Under the pieces are notes generated by a model. That model worked only from the letters and a program-made list of their open reading frames with translations, was not told where the DNA came from and searched no databases. The position numbers and the translations under genes were made by a program. Shown here piece after piece: positions 24,301 to 35,600 of a stretch of DNA of 64,000 bases. Origin of the DNA: Trichobilharzia regenti (lineage: Eukaryota; Platyhelminthes; Trematoda; Strigeidida; Schistosomatidae); NCBI GenBank assembly GCA_944472135.2, contig OX235270.1, forward strand, positions 46,500,352 through 46,564,351, read 5' to 3'. The first letter of the stretch is position 1. The number at the start of each line of letters is the position of its first letter.

Positions 24301-25934
24301 TTAGTAGACGAGGTTTTGTAAAGCTACACCAATTGAGATGGTTGGGACATATGTTACACACGCCTGGCCATCGCCTTCCTTGATGGGCAATGTTAGCTGA
24401 CATAGGATGGATCAGGTTGGAAAAAAGCTAGTGGTAGTCAAACCAAAACTTGGCATAATTCAATGAAATTCACAACAGTTATTTTAAGCCAGTCATTTAG
24501 GGAGGTATAGACTGCTGTCTAGTTGAGGTCCTCGCTATGGTAAGAACCAATGAAGGCTGGAGACAATTGGTGATATGGCTCAAAATCTTTCCCGATGACA
24601 GCGCAGATGCATTCACTCTTTGTCAACTGCTATATTCAATAAAACTGTTGTTCTTCCGTATTACTATTCTTTCACAATTTCTGTTTATCTCTCTTTACTT
24701 TCTTTTCTTGCTTTGTGTGACGATCCATGACGACTTTTTGGCACTCGAGGTTATTTGGCTTCAAGTTTATCTGAATAATACATAAGTGTTCATACCTTAA
24801 ATCTAAGGGGATTTGGCGTGATTTTATTCCCTTTGTCTTTGTGTTTGCTTTATTTCCTTTTATGATATTTTTATTTCCCTATCTTTTTCCTTTTTCATTT
24901 CGTCTTGGTATGCCTATATGAGGTATGGTAATGAAGTTTTATCAGGTTTTTAAATATTAGTTAATGTTTCATGCACTTATTGTAAGATTGTATACAGCTG
25001 AGTAAGTTTTACTTGTCGTTTAAATGTAGCACAGCATATGTGGTTCATCAGGAGAGTATATAAATTATAAGTATAAAGTGTTATGGTAATGATCAAATGC
25101 TATCAGTCATGTTCTTTAGGTGCGACGGTGGTCCAGTAGTAGCATGCTCGCCGGCTGGTGTTCAGTTTTCGGCTGAGGCATACCTAAGCTGCCCTTAGCT
25201 AGTAGTAAGCCTTGGGTAAGAGGGGATTTTGAGCGTGAGGCTAGAGACCCCACCCAGTAAAAAGAAAAACAACACCGCTTCCATCAAAATGCAAAGGAAT
25301 GAAAAATTATTTTGCAAATAACAGGCTGATTTACCCAGTGTTATGTGGTGCATTGAGTTTCAGATAGTTGAATGTAGTTATCAAGATAGCGAAGTTGATG
25401 TAGTATTTTATCTTATAATAACTCATAGCAAATGATTTATGTAACATTGATTAGGTCAGTTTTGTCGCCATGATACCAATCTGTTGGGTTCAGGACAGTC
25501 TATTTAACCCAACAGTTTTTCGTAACAGCTGTTTTTCATATTTGTATCAGGTCTTCTCTCTTATGTTGCTTTTTCCCCTAGAAACCAATGGAGACATAAC
25601 AATGCCTCCACCGTATGATATGACTATGTCCAACGGTCAAGGTGGTATGATGCCTTATAATTACACTGGTCCTTCTTCATCAATGCCGCCACAAGATAAT
25701 TTTTCTGTGCCGCCACAAGATAACTTTGGTGCGCCACCACAAGGTAGCTTTGGTGCGCCACCACAAGGTAACTTTGGTGTGCCACCACAGGACAATTTTG
25801 CTGCACCACCACAAGGTGGTTTCAATATGATGCCACCAACGAATGGACCTACTGATAATACGGAACTTCCAGATGATGAAAAAGCAGATTTTGAAAGTCT
25901 AGCAGAGCGTTTTGAAAAGCTAAAGAAAAAGTGA
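18056..25934 (+). CDS. IST1: IST1 homologue, ESCRT-III-associated protein (complete, 4 exons)
   Basis: IST1 is an ESCRT-III-fold protein that regulates the Vps4 ATPase in endosomal sorting, abscission and tubule scission. Exons are 18056-18324, 18358-18583, 20687-20960 and 25582-25934. The phases match and total 374 codons (373 aa; human IST1 is of similar length). The N-terminus (MFSSGCNNTKLRTNIKLC.., KKKSEISKKNRRDIADLL, RARIKVEQIIRDDY, VEAMDIIQTYLE) is the IST1 helical domain; exon 2 adds VKELDVVAEQLLHKFG, exon 3 VEIAKSYDVEFTPD. Exon 4 has six PPQ-type octapeptide repeats and ends FESLAERFEKLKKK-stop, a MIT-interacting motif of the kind that binds Vps4. The ATG aligns with the family start. 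Intron 1 is only 33 bp. A LINE pair fills intron 3. Confidence 0.95.
18358..18583 (+). CDS. IST1: IST1 exon 2
   Basis: Begins after CAG at 18355-18357 and completes the split Lys codon. It reads VPDASLETPIATVLW..., and ends LVEMYL before a GTTAGT donor, phase 0. There is no ATG before 18437 in frame, so the early part is recognisable only by splicing and homology. Confidence 0.92.
18584..20686 (+). other. IST1: IST1 intron 2
   Basis: Apart from the inverted repeat above I see nothing coding. The open frames at 19302-20095 have no recognisable content. Confidence 0.7.
18732..18904. repeat. Inverted repeat in IST1 intron 2
   Basis: The stretch near 18732-18778 (GATTAACATAGGCTCC.., CCTATCCTTAACCAA) returns in reverse complement near 18858-18904 (TTGGTTGAGGATAG.., GGCTTAAAGCCTACG) with about 80 bases between. 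The arms are imperfect. Confidence 0.6.
20687..20960 (+). CDS. IST1: IST1 exon 3
   Basis: Begins after TAG at 20684-20686 with VEIAKSYDVEFTPD, the conserved end of the IST1 domain, then a Pro/Ser-rich linker. It ends in phase 1 before GTATGT. Confidence 0.92.
21434..23400 (+). mobile_element. Non-LTR retrotransposon (LINE), endonuclease/RT, internally deleted copy
   Basis: A sense-oriented LINE in IST1 intron 3. In order: APE endonuclease end (FIVFAYTPTD.., LVLAGDFHAQV), a linker, RT fingers (AAGPDGMTLEVF, LIIPIYKKGDK) and IFTDLKAAFDSV (palm). A direct jump near 23020 to the C-terminal tail follows (LRWLGHVLRMPSHRLPRRAM, GWGPRDGKN, MAQNRSQWRKCIHSL-stop). The RT active site is lost in the jump, and stops or frame changes occur at about 22170 and 22400-22560. 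Not capable of autonomous movement. Clade not assigned with certainty. Confidence 0.85.
23590..24660 (+). mobile_element. Second LINE fragment, same family, RT middle to 3' end
   Basis: It starts in the RT region after the first copy's 3' UTR (text related to VRQGCPLSPFLFNFIIDVLMDL). It continues through DEISSQIQKAHLAFTK and ends in a decayed version of the same GWKKAS..QTKTWH tail. It has many stops. Roughly it supplies the piece missing from the upstream copy, with overlap at the tail. Confidence 0.78.
25121..25290 (+). mobile_element. tRNA-like SINE (family B)
   Basis: Box A-like TGGTCCAGTAG is at 25129-25139, with a weakened box B after it. The body (TAGTAGTAAGCCTTGGGTAAG.., GAGGCTAGAGACCCCACC) matches 50310-50370 and the body of the SINE at 3300-3516. 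Confidence 0.6.
25582..25934 (+). CDS. IST1: IST1 exon 4
   Basis: Begins after CCTAG at 25577-25581. It contains six 24-bp repeats (units such as VPPQDNFG, APPQGNFG) at about 25680-25825 and ends with the Leu/Arg/Phe-spaced MIT-interacting helix and a stop. Confidence 0.92.
25680..25825 (+). repeat. In-frame 24-bp tandem repeat in IST1
   Basis: Six imperfect units of 8 codons with the pattern x-P-P-Q-(D/G)-(N/S/G)-F-x. Units differ by a few bases, which suggests unequal exchange or slippage under coding constraint. Confidence 0.9.
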
Positions 25935-28048
25935 CATTCATTCACCTGTCATATTCCAACTCTTTTTTTACAAAAGATTTCATTATTTACAACTATTGCT
26001 CTTGATCTCTAAATTGTAACAGTGAGATTCATTGAAAATATAATGCTGACTTTGTTGTACGTCTCTATTTTATACGGTAATTAGTACATAATTTTAACTT
26101 TTGGAAGTTTTTATTTTCTTCTCTGATACGCGTGTGTCCTGCATATAATTATCTTATCTTATTTGCTTTCGGTTCAATAACTGTTAATTCAAAAATTTAT
26201 TATGGTATATTACAATGCACTTATGCTCGAATATGCTTTCGTTTATGCATCTATTTCCGACAAGAGGACATGCATTGATCATTGTTTTCGTGCTGATATA
26301 AGTCTGTGATGAAATCTACCTTGGAATTCATTAAATCCTTACAAACTTAATATCTAAATTGCTGAATGTGGTGTTCTCAGTTGCGCTGATAAACTGTCAT
26401 TGGTTTCCTCCATATGGTATGGTGTTTATTAAAATGTCCAGTGAATCTCCCAGAAGTTATATTTACACTGAAGGTATTCCATTACATGTAAAAGATGTAC
26501 TGAGCTGTAGGAATTCAGTTTATTGGTTCCGTATGTAGTAATGGGATTATAAATTAAAATGTTACGCATTTCCGATTAGTGAAATAACCGCGTTTTAAAC
26601 CCACTGCACAGCTAATATGTAAGTGGAACTACAGAATGGAGTGTTGATTGGAATTTTTAGATGGAGCTAGTATCGCGATCAATATAATAGAAAATTTACA
26701 TTTGAGGCATACAGAACAATTCTTTTCAGTGATCAAAGTAAGGACAAGTGTCCATTGCTACTAGTTGTCATTACCTTAAAACAACACAGGAAGATGGAAA
26801 AGCACACTGCAACAATAAAATGAACACGTCTAAGTATGGTCAGATAGAAAATGTAAAGAGTTTGTAAGAGAAATGAAATTTCTAGGAATGTTTAAGACAG
26901 GTTAGGACAATTTCCGGACTGTTTCAGTAGGAGTATCAATCACTAACTACTGTCACTATGAGGGCACCAGTCGAGAAGCTAATACTTTGTATACTATAAA
27001 TCAGAAGTGAATTGAATCTGGTTTTACAGTAACTTGGGTTGTCATTTTTCTGGTTTATCTAATGTGATTGCCAACACTTCATCGTTCCATCCCTGCTTAT
27101 TGAAATAAAACTCGGTGATATATGTTGAGATGAGTGTGGCCTTATTAAATCCCATCTGTGAGTGGAAAAATGAATTATTTCATTCAAGTGACTATGAAAT
27201 ACTGCCAGCTGAACTTGATCTATGTTCCATGTCTGAAAATGAAAATTTTAGGATTGGTGTAAGTTTAATTTCCTCGAATTAGAGGTTGAATATCTTAAGT
27301 TTCCACTAACACTAAACCCAGTGATTCTGCATTAATAACAACAGATAATAATCTACAAATCGCATTTAAACACTTGGGAGAAACAACAAATTGAGTGAAG
27401 AAATATTTTTCTTTTCAGTCAGATTCTTACCAATGACTCCACAGTAATACATAATTTTACATTGAAATTATGCCCATAAGTGAACGATTGTGTGATGGCC
27501 TATCGCTAACCTCTATAAGTTAACTGGTGGTGTTGAATTCCGTAACTATTTGCACCCCTCCTGTACCTTAAAACGGATATTTGTTATTGCCTAATACCAC
27601 CACATGATCGGTATAATTTCAATGTGAAATTATGTTATTATTATTATTGTTATCAATACTTCTTGATTGTAGCGTCGAAATAGATGGCATTCTTATACGG
27701 TGTAAGTCAAGGAAATGCGTTGTGATTTATGCCACACAGGTTTATCAAACCTCTGAATAAAACAATCTGTATTTGTGCTTGAAAACTGCGTTTCAGTAGA
27801 CGACCAAGTAGTTTGGATATCACCTAATGATTTCGTCAGTGTTACTGTAGACGAATGAATGGTGTATGTCGAGAGCTGAAGGTCAGATAGAAATAGAATG
27901 TGTTCATCTGACCATGGAAATATGAGGTTGTGTACAAGTGGATGCACAGTCGACAACTTATTATTTTAGAACAGGTGTTTACTTCAGTGCAGTTTGTCTG
28001 TTGTTTTCTACTGACCAGGTTGAACAATATCCATTGAATTACACATTT
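25935..28048. other. Intergenic, IST1 3' flank, no gene recognised
   Basis: Holds the IST1 3' UTR and anonymous A+T-rich sequence. I find no canonical AATAAA within the first few hundred bases after the IST1 stop. Confidence 0.5.
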
Positions 28049-28215
28049 ATGAGCGTCGGTGGCACAGTGGTTAGGACTCTCGCCGATCATGCACATGGTC
28101 CTAGGTTCGATGCCCTGCCGACCCACATCTGATATCTGTGGTCGGCCTGCAAAATTTGGGCTACCACATTGGTATGCTGATAATTCTATACTTGTACCAA
28201 AAATACAGTGTGGAA
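28049..28215 (+). mobile_element. tRNA-derived SINE (family A)
   Basis: Box A TGGCACAGTGG (28060-28070) fits the TRGYNNARNGG consensus exactly. Box B is GGTTCGATGCC (28104-28114). The body is homologous to the minus-strand copy at 3300-3516 (GCGTCGGTGGCA.., CATGCACATGGTCC). Confidence 0.78.
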
Positions 28216-28867
28216 TCAAGCTGTAATCAAAAATAAATAAAAATGTGATTATAAGGTGATGAACTGAAGTATGAAATGAATGCAAAATATTTGTGACCGT
28301 AAGTTGCTAGGCTTGGCTCATAGCAGCATTCATTTCATTCTTCTTCTCATGTTTGTTTCTTCTCGCATTGTTTTGCTTGTGAATTTTTAATTTTGGGATG
28401 TTGTATGGAAGTGTGAAAACGTATACTTTTGAAGGTTCTGTTATTCACTTTACAGATTACATTAACCTTTACAACTTTGAATGTACCTACTGAAGCATTA
28501 TAAACTTTGGTCACTAGTGCTTGAGTTTGAATTACCTATTTACGTGAACAATACAGATTTGTGTATTCTATGTTAATGGGAACAAAAAACCGTTTTATAC
28601 GGCTAATGTCAGATGATTGCAGACAAACGGGACTAAGACATTTGAGTGTTCAGTATTTAGAGTTTAGTGTGAGACGAGAATAGGCTGTTCCAGTGGAAGA
28701 GATCTTTGACCACTAAGGTTTAGGTCTTCTAATAGCTATTTCGCATATTCATTAGACCATATTCTCGAAAGGTCTAGATACGTACAGCTTGTTTTGTAAA
28801 ATTAGTTGATTTCATTTCCTGAAGTTGTATATTAGTCTGATGAAAGAAATGACGTTTGACTTAATAA

Positions 28868-28873
28868 TTTATT
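28868..28873 (-). terminator. Poly(A) signal AATAAA for the WD-repeat gene
   Basis: Canonical signal on the minus strand about 125 bases beyond the stop at 28999. Confidence 0.5.
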
Positions 28874-28998
28874 GATTTCTAAATTAAAAAAACAGCTGCC
28901 AAAATATCATATCTTGAAAACATCGTTCTAAATAGAATTCTGTCGCATTTTTGAAATTTCTAAGAAAGTAGAGGCTCATATCTTTATCATTCGTCCTG

Positions 28999-29637
28999 TC
29001 ATGTTGCAGACATAAGTCCAGCGGATAAGCCACCTGACAGGTATGCTGAATTTGTATCGAAATCATGATGTCGGTCGCCTTGGTTTTCTTCCTCATAATT
29101 TGTTAGATACTGTGCTTTGCTCACCAGTGATTTGAAGTTTGTATGTGATAAATGAATAACTGGTAGACTGAATTGTTTCATAGGTATTGGTAGAAGACGT
29201 GATAATATTGGAATAAACAATTGGACTACTGTATTTAATTCTTTCTCTTCGTCATGAATCGATGCGGTCAAAAATCTTTGGTAATTTTGTAAATCTTCAT
29301 TGTCCATATTGCAGACAGTGTAAGGTATACTTTTCTTGAAGCGGTTTCGCTTTTTCATATTAGTTAATTTTACTCTGAGAGTTTCAATCTCCTTGAGTTT
29401 GTGTTCCAACTTTTCTTTAAAGGATTGATATTTATTAAACGGTAGTAAATTACATTCTGTTGGTTTTATGTGTATTTTTGGCGGGAAATGACCTGTTAAT
29501 GCATTTTTATATGATCTCCATGGTTGCGCGTAGGATGGTTGCGTTGGGTCGCGTAGACTCTGACTTACTGACATAATATCTTGATAACTACTTTGTTCTG
29601 CAGTTTTTATCCATGGTTGTAGAATATTCTTCATCCT
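28999..29637 (-). CDS. WD-repeat gene terminal exon
   Basis: A strong pyrimidine-rich acceptor (CCTCTTTTGTGTAG) precedes AGG-ATG. 212 codons then stop. It encodes a Lys-rich coiled segment and ends DTNSAYLSGGLSAGLM. It could be the terminal exon of this gene or, if the 30.4-kb exon is wrong, a separate small gene starting at the ATG 29634. Confidence 0.7.
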   Translation of the reverse strand, partial: RMKNILQPWIKTAEQSSYQDIMSVSQSLRDPTQPSYAQPWRSYKNALTGHFPPKIHIKPTECNLLPFNKYQSFKEKLEHKLKEIETLRVKLTNMKKRNRFKKSIPYTVCNMDNEDLQNYQRFLTASIHDEEKELNTVVQLFIPILSRLLPIPMKQFSLPVIHLSHTNFKSLVSKAQYLTNYEEENQGDRHHDFDTNSAYLSGGLSAGLMSAT

Positions 29638-32600
29638 CTACACAAAAGAGGAAGGGTAAGATTTAGATGTAAGTTATTAGAAGTGTTTAATGGAGTATAT
29701 AGTTTCAAAACCTCTTCTAAGTAATACGAGTCACAAAATTCGCTCTTCTAACCTGGTCATATTTTGTGGTAATGGTAACAACTTAAATGAAAATAGAATG
29801 CCTTATGGCGAAAAACAGCAATAGATGTCAATCCGACCGAACACTTCATCTAGTTCCGAGGTATTTGGTACTAAACATCTAGATGAGTCTAAGGCCTTGA
29901 TTACATGTAAAGTTTTTTTTTCAGAACTTTATATGAACCTGGATTTTAAGGGAGACTTAACTTGCGGTATCTCTCGAAAACTTACATAATTCCATATTTC
30001 CCTTGGTTTCTGTGTGCCTTCTGATTACAACTCATTCACTAAATTATTCATCTTAATCACGCAGCTCACATGTACTCTTCTTGTGTACTGACTGATATTA
30101 ACAACCATCATTATGACAACTCACCACTTTTGTTATTACCTATCTCATTAAAGCATTGTATGTAAATGCTAAATAAATGAATTCGCCGAAAAGAACTTCT
30201 TTACTAAACTACGTGTTTTGTCTTCATTATTGTCTGGATGGTGGATTATTTATGAGTTGAAAGGATACAGAATTTCTGTATGAATGCAGATAAAATCATA
30301 ATACCTCTATTTGTTACAACAGTCCGCATATCTTGACACTTGGATTTAGCCATAGAAGTAGGTGTTTCTAAACATTTGATGAAATAGTCACTAGAAGATA
30401 ACCATTCCAGAGTTAATGGAATCGACTGACCCATCCCACTGTGTATATTTCCATCTTCACAACCAAATGTATAAAGACAAGTAAGGAATATCTATTGAAT
30501 AAACCAAATTATAGGCTGAAAGTTGATTCTCCTATAGGATGTGTGCAGTCAAATATATTATATTACTCCTGATTAAAATAAGACTATGAGTCTGTTGTGT
30601 AGAAGACAAGTTTGTTGCTATCAAATTTGATAAACGATGCCTATTTTTAAGAACCAAATTCACTAGAATGATAGAAAACAAGAATCAAGTTACCCCAGGC
30701 GTTCAGTTTCTATCTATCGTATAAACTCGTATAATATGATGAGTAATATTGAGGTTAAACGTAAAGTGTTTTGCATGAATGAGGTTGTGATTTTACATCG
30801 GTTGAGATGGTTACCCACAGTTTTTACACATACCAAGCTACCGCCACTCTCGTCGAGCAATGTTAGATGATATCCTATTAGGTTGGAAGAGTTCAGGGTG
30901 TTCAAACCAAAAACTTGCATTAGTTTATGAGTTCTTTGACTGTTGATTTGAGCCACACAGGACTGAGTAGACTGGTTAGCTGGGGTCATCAAGACGTGAA
31001 GAACGGATGTTTTGAGATTTGGTGACATGGCTCAAAATCACTCTCAACGGCATAGATGTGCTCATTCTTTGCGATTTCCAAGCGCCTTTAAATTGTCATG
31101 ATTCTACATTTAGCAAGCTTGGAAGAAAAAAAAAGTTACCTATTTATTAGGAGAAAAGCTACCTAAAACAACTACCAAAGAGGAAAGAATGAGGCCTTTG
31201 CGAATTTAATGTGGAATCATGTAAAACACTAAGTCGGATTGTTCTGAAGAAACTATAATATGTTCTGGATGTAAAACTCCTCCTGGAACAGGCTGGATTC
31301 ACGAATAGCAAGTAGTGTGTGGGTCAAATAGTAACCCTGCGCATAGTCATCAGACAAATCATAGAATGGATCATACACAGGACTTCAACAGCGCTGGTCA
31401 AGAAGTGATATGAAAGGTGCTTCAACAATACAGAACGCAGTGCCCCAAACATTAGTCAACTTAATTTAATAGCTATATTAAAATCCCACATTCCAAGGGA
31501 TTCACATGGGAAAACTTAGTGCTGCCTTTGAAGCGAGGACAAGAGTTAGACAAGGCTGCGAACTGTCACCGGTGATGTCCTTGATTGTGGTGAACTGGAT
31601 CATGTGACAGACCATGGGGAGTAAGAAGATTGACACACATGTGACCGCGAAAAGATCTTGAAAGATATGGGTTATTTATGTCTGGCTTCATGCAAGGTCG
31701 AAGATATACAGGTGAAAATCAACAAGTTGGAAGAAGAAGCAGGAAAGACAGAGATTTAAGTGAATATAAAGGGGACTGTGGTGATGAAGGCATTCAGCGA
31801 ACAACAACAAGCATTAACCAGCGTAAACGAATAAGATCGTTTGAACTGCAGGTGGCATAGATGATGTCAAAGCCATGGTTAGGAATTCAAGATAAACCTT
31901 CATCAATCCGAAATCATTCTGGAAATCTGCCAAACTTAGTGTAACGAAAAAGATTCCGATTTTCAAGGCTATTGCAAAATCAGTGCTTCTGTAAGGTTCA
32001 GAGATTTAGCGTGTCACCAAAAGCGTTTTGAAAAGGCCTTGTACCCTTGTCAACAGCTTGCTTCGCTCCATGATGAAGATCAGATGGCGGCTTGGAAAGG
32101 ATTAACAACAAAAAACTATAGTAGTACGAAGAACCAACCAACAACCTATTGACCAAAAAACATGCTGTAGAAAAGGAAGATAAATCGGACATTCTTTGAG
32201 GAGACCGTTAGGTGACATCCCACACCAATCCCTCAGGTGGAAACCCAGATTGGAAACGAATAGTTTGACATGAGTCCGAGGGTGACATGAAGGAGGTCGC
32301 GCGTGAGGATATGAGAACCTTCGGGTGGTTGTCGAGCCAGCCAAAGCTGACTTCAGGAAACAGAATGAGGTGAATATTTGATGTTGAAGACCTTTGTTCC
32401 ACTCGGAACCTAGGGAAAATAGTGATAAATAAAAATAATTATAATCACCAGATACCTGGTCCTAGTATATTATACATGAGTGGTTGGAGAATGTAGTAAT
32501 TGCCTGAATCCACAGAAGTACACACTTCGATAAGGTGAACATAAAACGAGAGGGTAGAAGAGTAATAATACTATAGCGAACAGATATAAATACGAAGAAG

Positions 32601-35600
32601 AGAAAACTAAGAGAGATTCTCAAAAATTCGAAGGCAATTAGGTGAGAATACTTCCGTACAATTGTAACCGATTATCAGTTCTTAAATTATAATATCTTGC
32701 TGACAGTAGTCATTCAACCTACATCTTTGCCTTCTGACTAATTTCAACAGCTAATTACTTGGTGGATTGATGCCAATCACTTCGACACGGTTCCTTGACC
32801 TAATTCTACTCTAGCCGGTACACTCGTTATGGTAATGTGGGATGTATACTTTATTCTATAGCCATATCAGTTGATTAGGGCTGAGATTATCATCGATTGG
32901 AAACTGCTTCAGAACAACGGAGTATCCTTAACCTTTATCAGCTTCGTTAAACAGCTGTACGATAATACCAAATGACAAGTGGTTTAAAACGCAAAGATCA
33001 GCGAAGACATTTTATTGAGGATAGGAGTAAGACAAGGCTACCTACTTCCAGCGATGACTGCGTTAGATTATGGACAGCATACGTTGGACCGTCATGAATG
33101 CTCTAGAAAATCTGGATTTCAAAGGTGACTTATGTCCCATGTCGCATAAACTAGAAGATACGAGAACGAAAACAAAGTTTGCAGAAGAGGTAGTGAAGAC
33201 AAGACTTCAAGTGAACAGGGTGATGAAGATACTTAGTCAACAACAAAAATCAATCGCTATGGACGGGAGGAATCTAAAGTAAGTCACTTCTTTCACTTAC
33301 GTGGTCCTGGAAACAGAGTTCAAATCACAGAAAGCACGAATAAGGATGTAGAAATTAGGATCCGAAAAGAAAGACTGACCTTATTTAATCAAAAATCAGT
33401 GTGGAAATCTGTTGTAATCAGCATAAGGAAAAGGATTAGAATTTTCAACACTAGTGTCAAGTCAGGACTTCTGTATATTTCAGAAACTTAGCTTGCGCTT
33501 CATGGAAAGCATTCCCGATAGGTTTCAAACTTTTATCAATAGCTGTCTTTACAGGTTCGATACTTAAGAGAAGATCGTCAGAAAGGATAAGCAACTAATA
33601 ACTCTCATAAGAAACCATTCACCCAGCAAGTATGCAGGAGCAAGTGGAGATGAATTGGACGTATGCTGAGAAGATTGTTGGGACTGCAGTGCTCCAGTGG
33701 GACCCGACTAGTTTGTTGTTCGAGGGTGACGTGTAGGAGGTGGTGTGAGGAAGGGAAGACAGATCATGGAAAATCATGATACTAGCTAAAAAGAACCATA
33801 GAGAAAATAGTGAAATGGCTAGGTGTCACTGAAGCCCTATGTTCGACTCTGAACCTGAGGGAATAACAATAATGACAGTAATAATTATTTATGTATTTAT
33901 TCAGACACCCGTACATTTCCCTTTATTGTAGTTTTTTTTTGCCTTCCATTCTTTCCACCTCTTTTGTATTTTTATGAAGTGCGGTGACTTGAATTTATTC
34001 ACTTTTAAATAGTACGTTGAAAGTTCAGTTCAGTTGAAATAGAAAGTAGAAATCTCACTGCAGTGCGTTATGTGTTCAGAAATTGGAGAAAGATCACCCG
34101 GTAATACTATTACATCTAAATGGTTATTTGTGTGGCCCCATCGATAAGTGAATCCGCTTATAGGAGACTAAATACAACTTGATTGAGAACAAAAATGTGG
34201 TGGTTTCCTACATCAGTAATATCAATCAGCAGGATAAGAGAATGGATGAACCCTTTAGGAAAGCTCTAAATAAACTCACCAAATCAACAATGAAGACAAA
34301 ACTAATGTGTTACCCTCATGAAGAGGAAAAGACGACAACTAATCTCAACCTAACTTTCCTAGGAGGTAAGCAGAACTAACTTACACGAAATGTACCTCTG
34401 ACGAAAAAATCAGTCACTAAGAAAAGAATTTTTGTCAACATTTGAAAATCTAACAAAAGCATAGGATTAGTAGTGATGTGGAAATAAGTTCCTTTAAATA
34501 TCGGTGAGACAATAACTACATCCACAAATTACTAAATCGCACTAGTGGTATGATTGGGTGATACAGACAATGGGTCCCAACAGAATATTATTCTCACAGC
34601 AAGAATCATTCTATTCGTTGGTGTTAGCGTCTGCATACTATTCCCTAAGTTCAACAGTGCATTAGAAACAGAATGCCATATACGTTGACTTCCGTGTCTT
34701 GCCTACTTGTGTTACAGTGGTTATATTGGCTAAAGCACTCGGATTTCACCAAGTTATTCGTGAGTTCGAGTCCCGCCTTGCTTATAACAGCATGAATACT
34801 CTGACTCATAGCCTGATAGATGAAAGGACCGTTCCAGGTAACTGAGTTCAAAAAATTGATCCAGCTGGTTACTGAGATGAAATTAGAAGATTTGACTCCT
34901 ATCAAACTAGCTTGGATAACACCTTCAAAGCTATACAACTCCCTAGTTATTATGTTATGAATAAAAATCTCTTCAAATCTTCTAATACATTAGAACCCTA
35001 GTCAGCTTCGTGTATCAATGTTAAAAAAATCTACATCTTACTGCTTTTAACTAATCAAAGTACATTATTCTAATAAATAAATCAAACGAATTCCATAACA
35101 AAGTTTTCAAGCACTCAAAAGTGAAGTTTTTTTAATGCCCAGGAAAGCCGAAATGTCCCATACATGTTTTTACAGAAGAGTCCAACACCCTTAAAATTTG
35201 ACTGTTGACTAGTTACCTGCCATATTACCAGTAAAAACATGTTTACTGTCTTGCACGGTCTTTGTTGACAATCAAATTCTCACAGTTAACACATTTCTCT
35301 CATCAACGGGAGGGTTTGAAAGAGATTACTTCATTCACTTATCTAGGGAGTATTGTCTCAACTACAGGAGGAACGGACGAGAATGTCAAATCGAGAATCG
35401 GGAAGGCGAGAAACACATTCATCAACCTGAAACCAATCTGGAAATCTTCAATCAGCATCAACAACAAAGTTCGGTCGGATTTTCAATACAAACGTCAAGT
35501 CAGTCAGTTCTTCTATACGGATCAGAAACTTGGAGGGTCACAAAGAATATTTCCAACAGCTTGTTGAAGACCCTTATTAACAACTGTCTTCGCTGGCTCT

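Noticed and set aside
25624..25945. Minus-strand ORFs with regular repeats over IST1 exon 4
   Set aside because: Antisense shadows of the 24-bp coding repeat; the plus frame is the conserved IST1 tail.
34679..34834. Genuine tRNA gene
   Set aside because: A and B boxes are present but no acceptor stem or anticodon arm pairs properly; more likely a SINE head.
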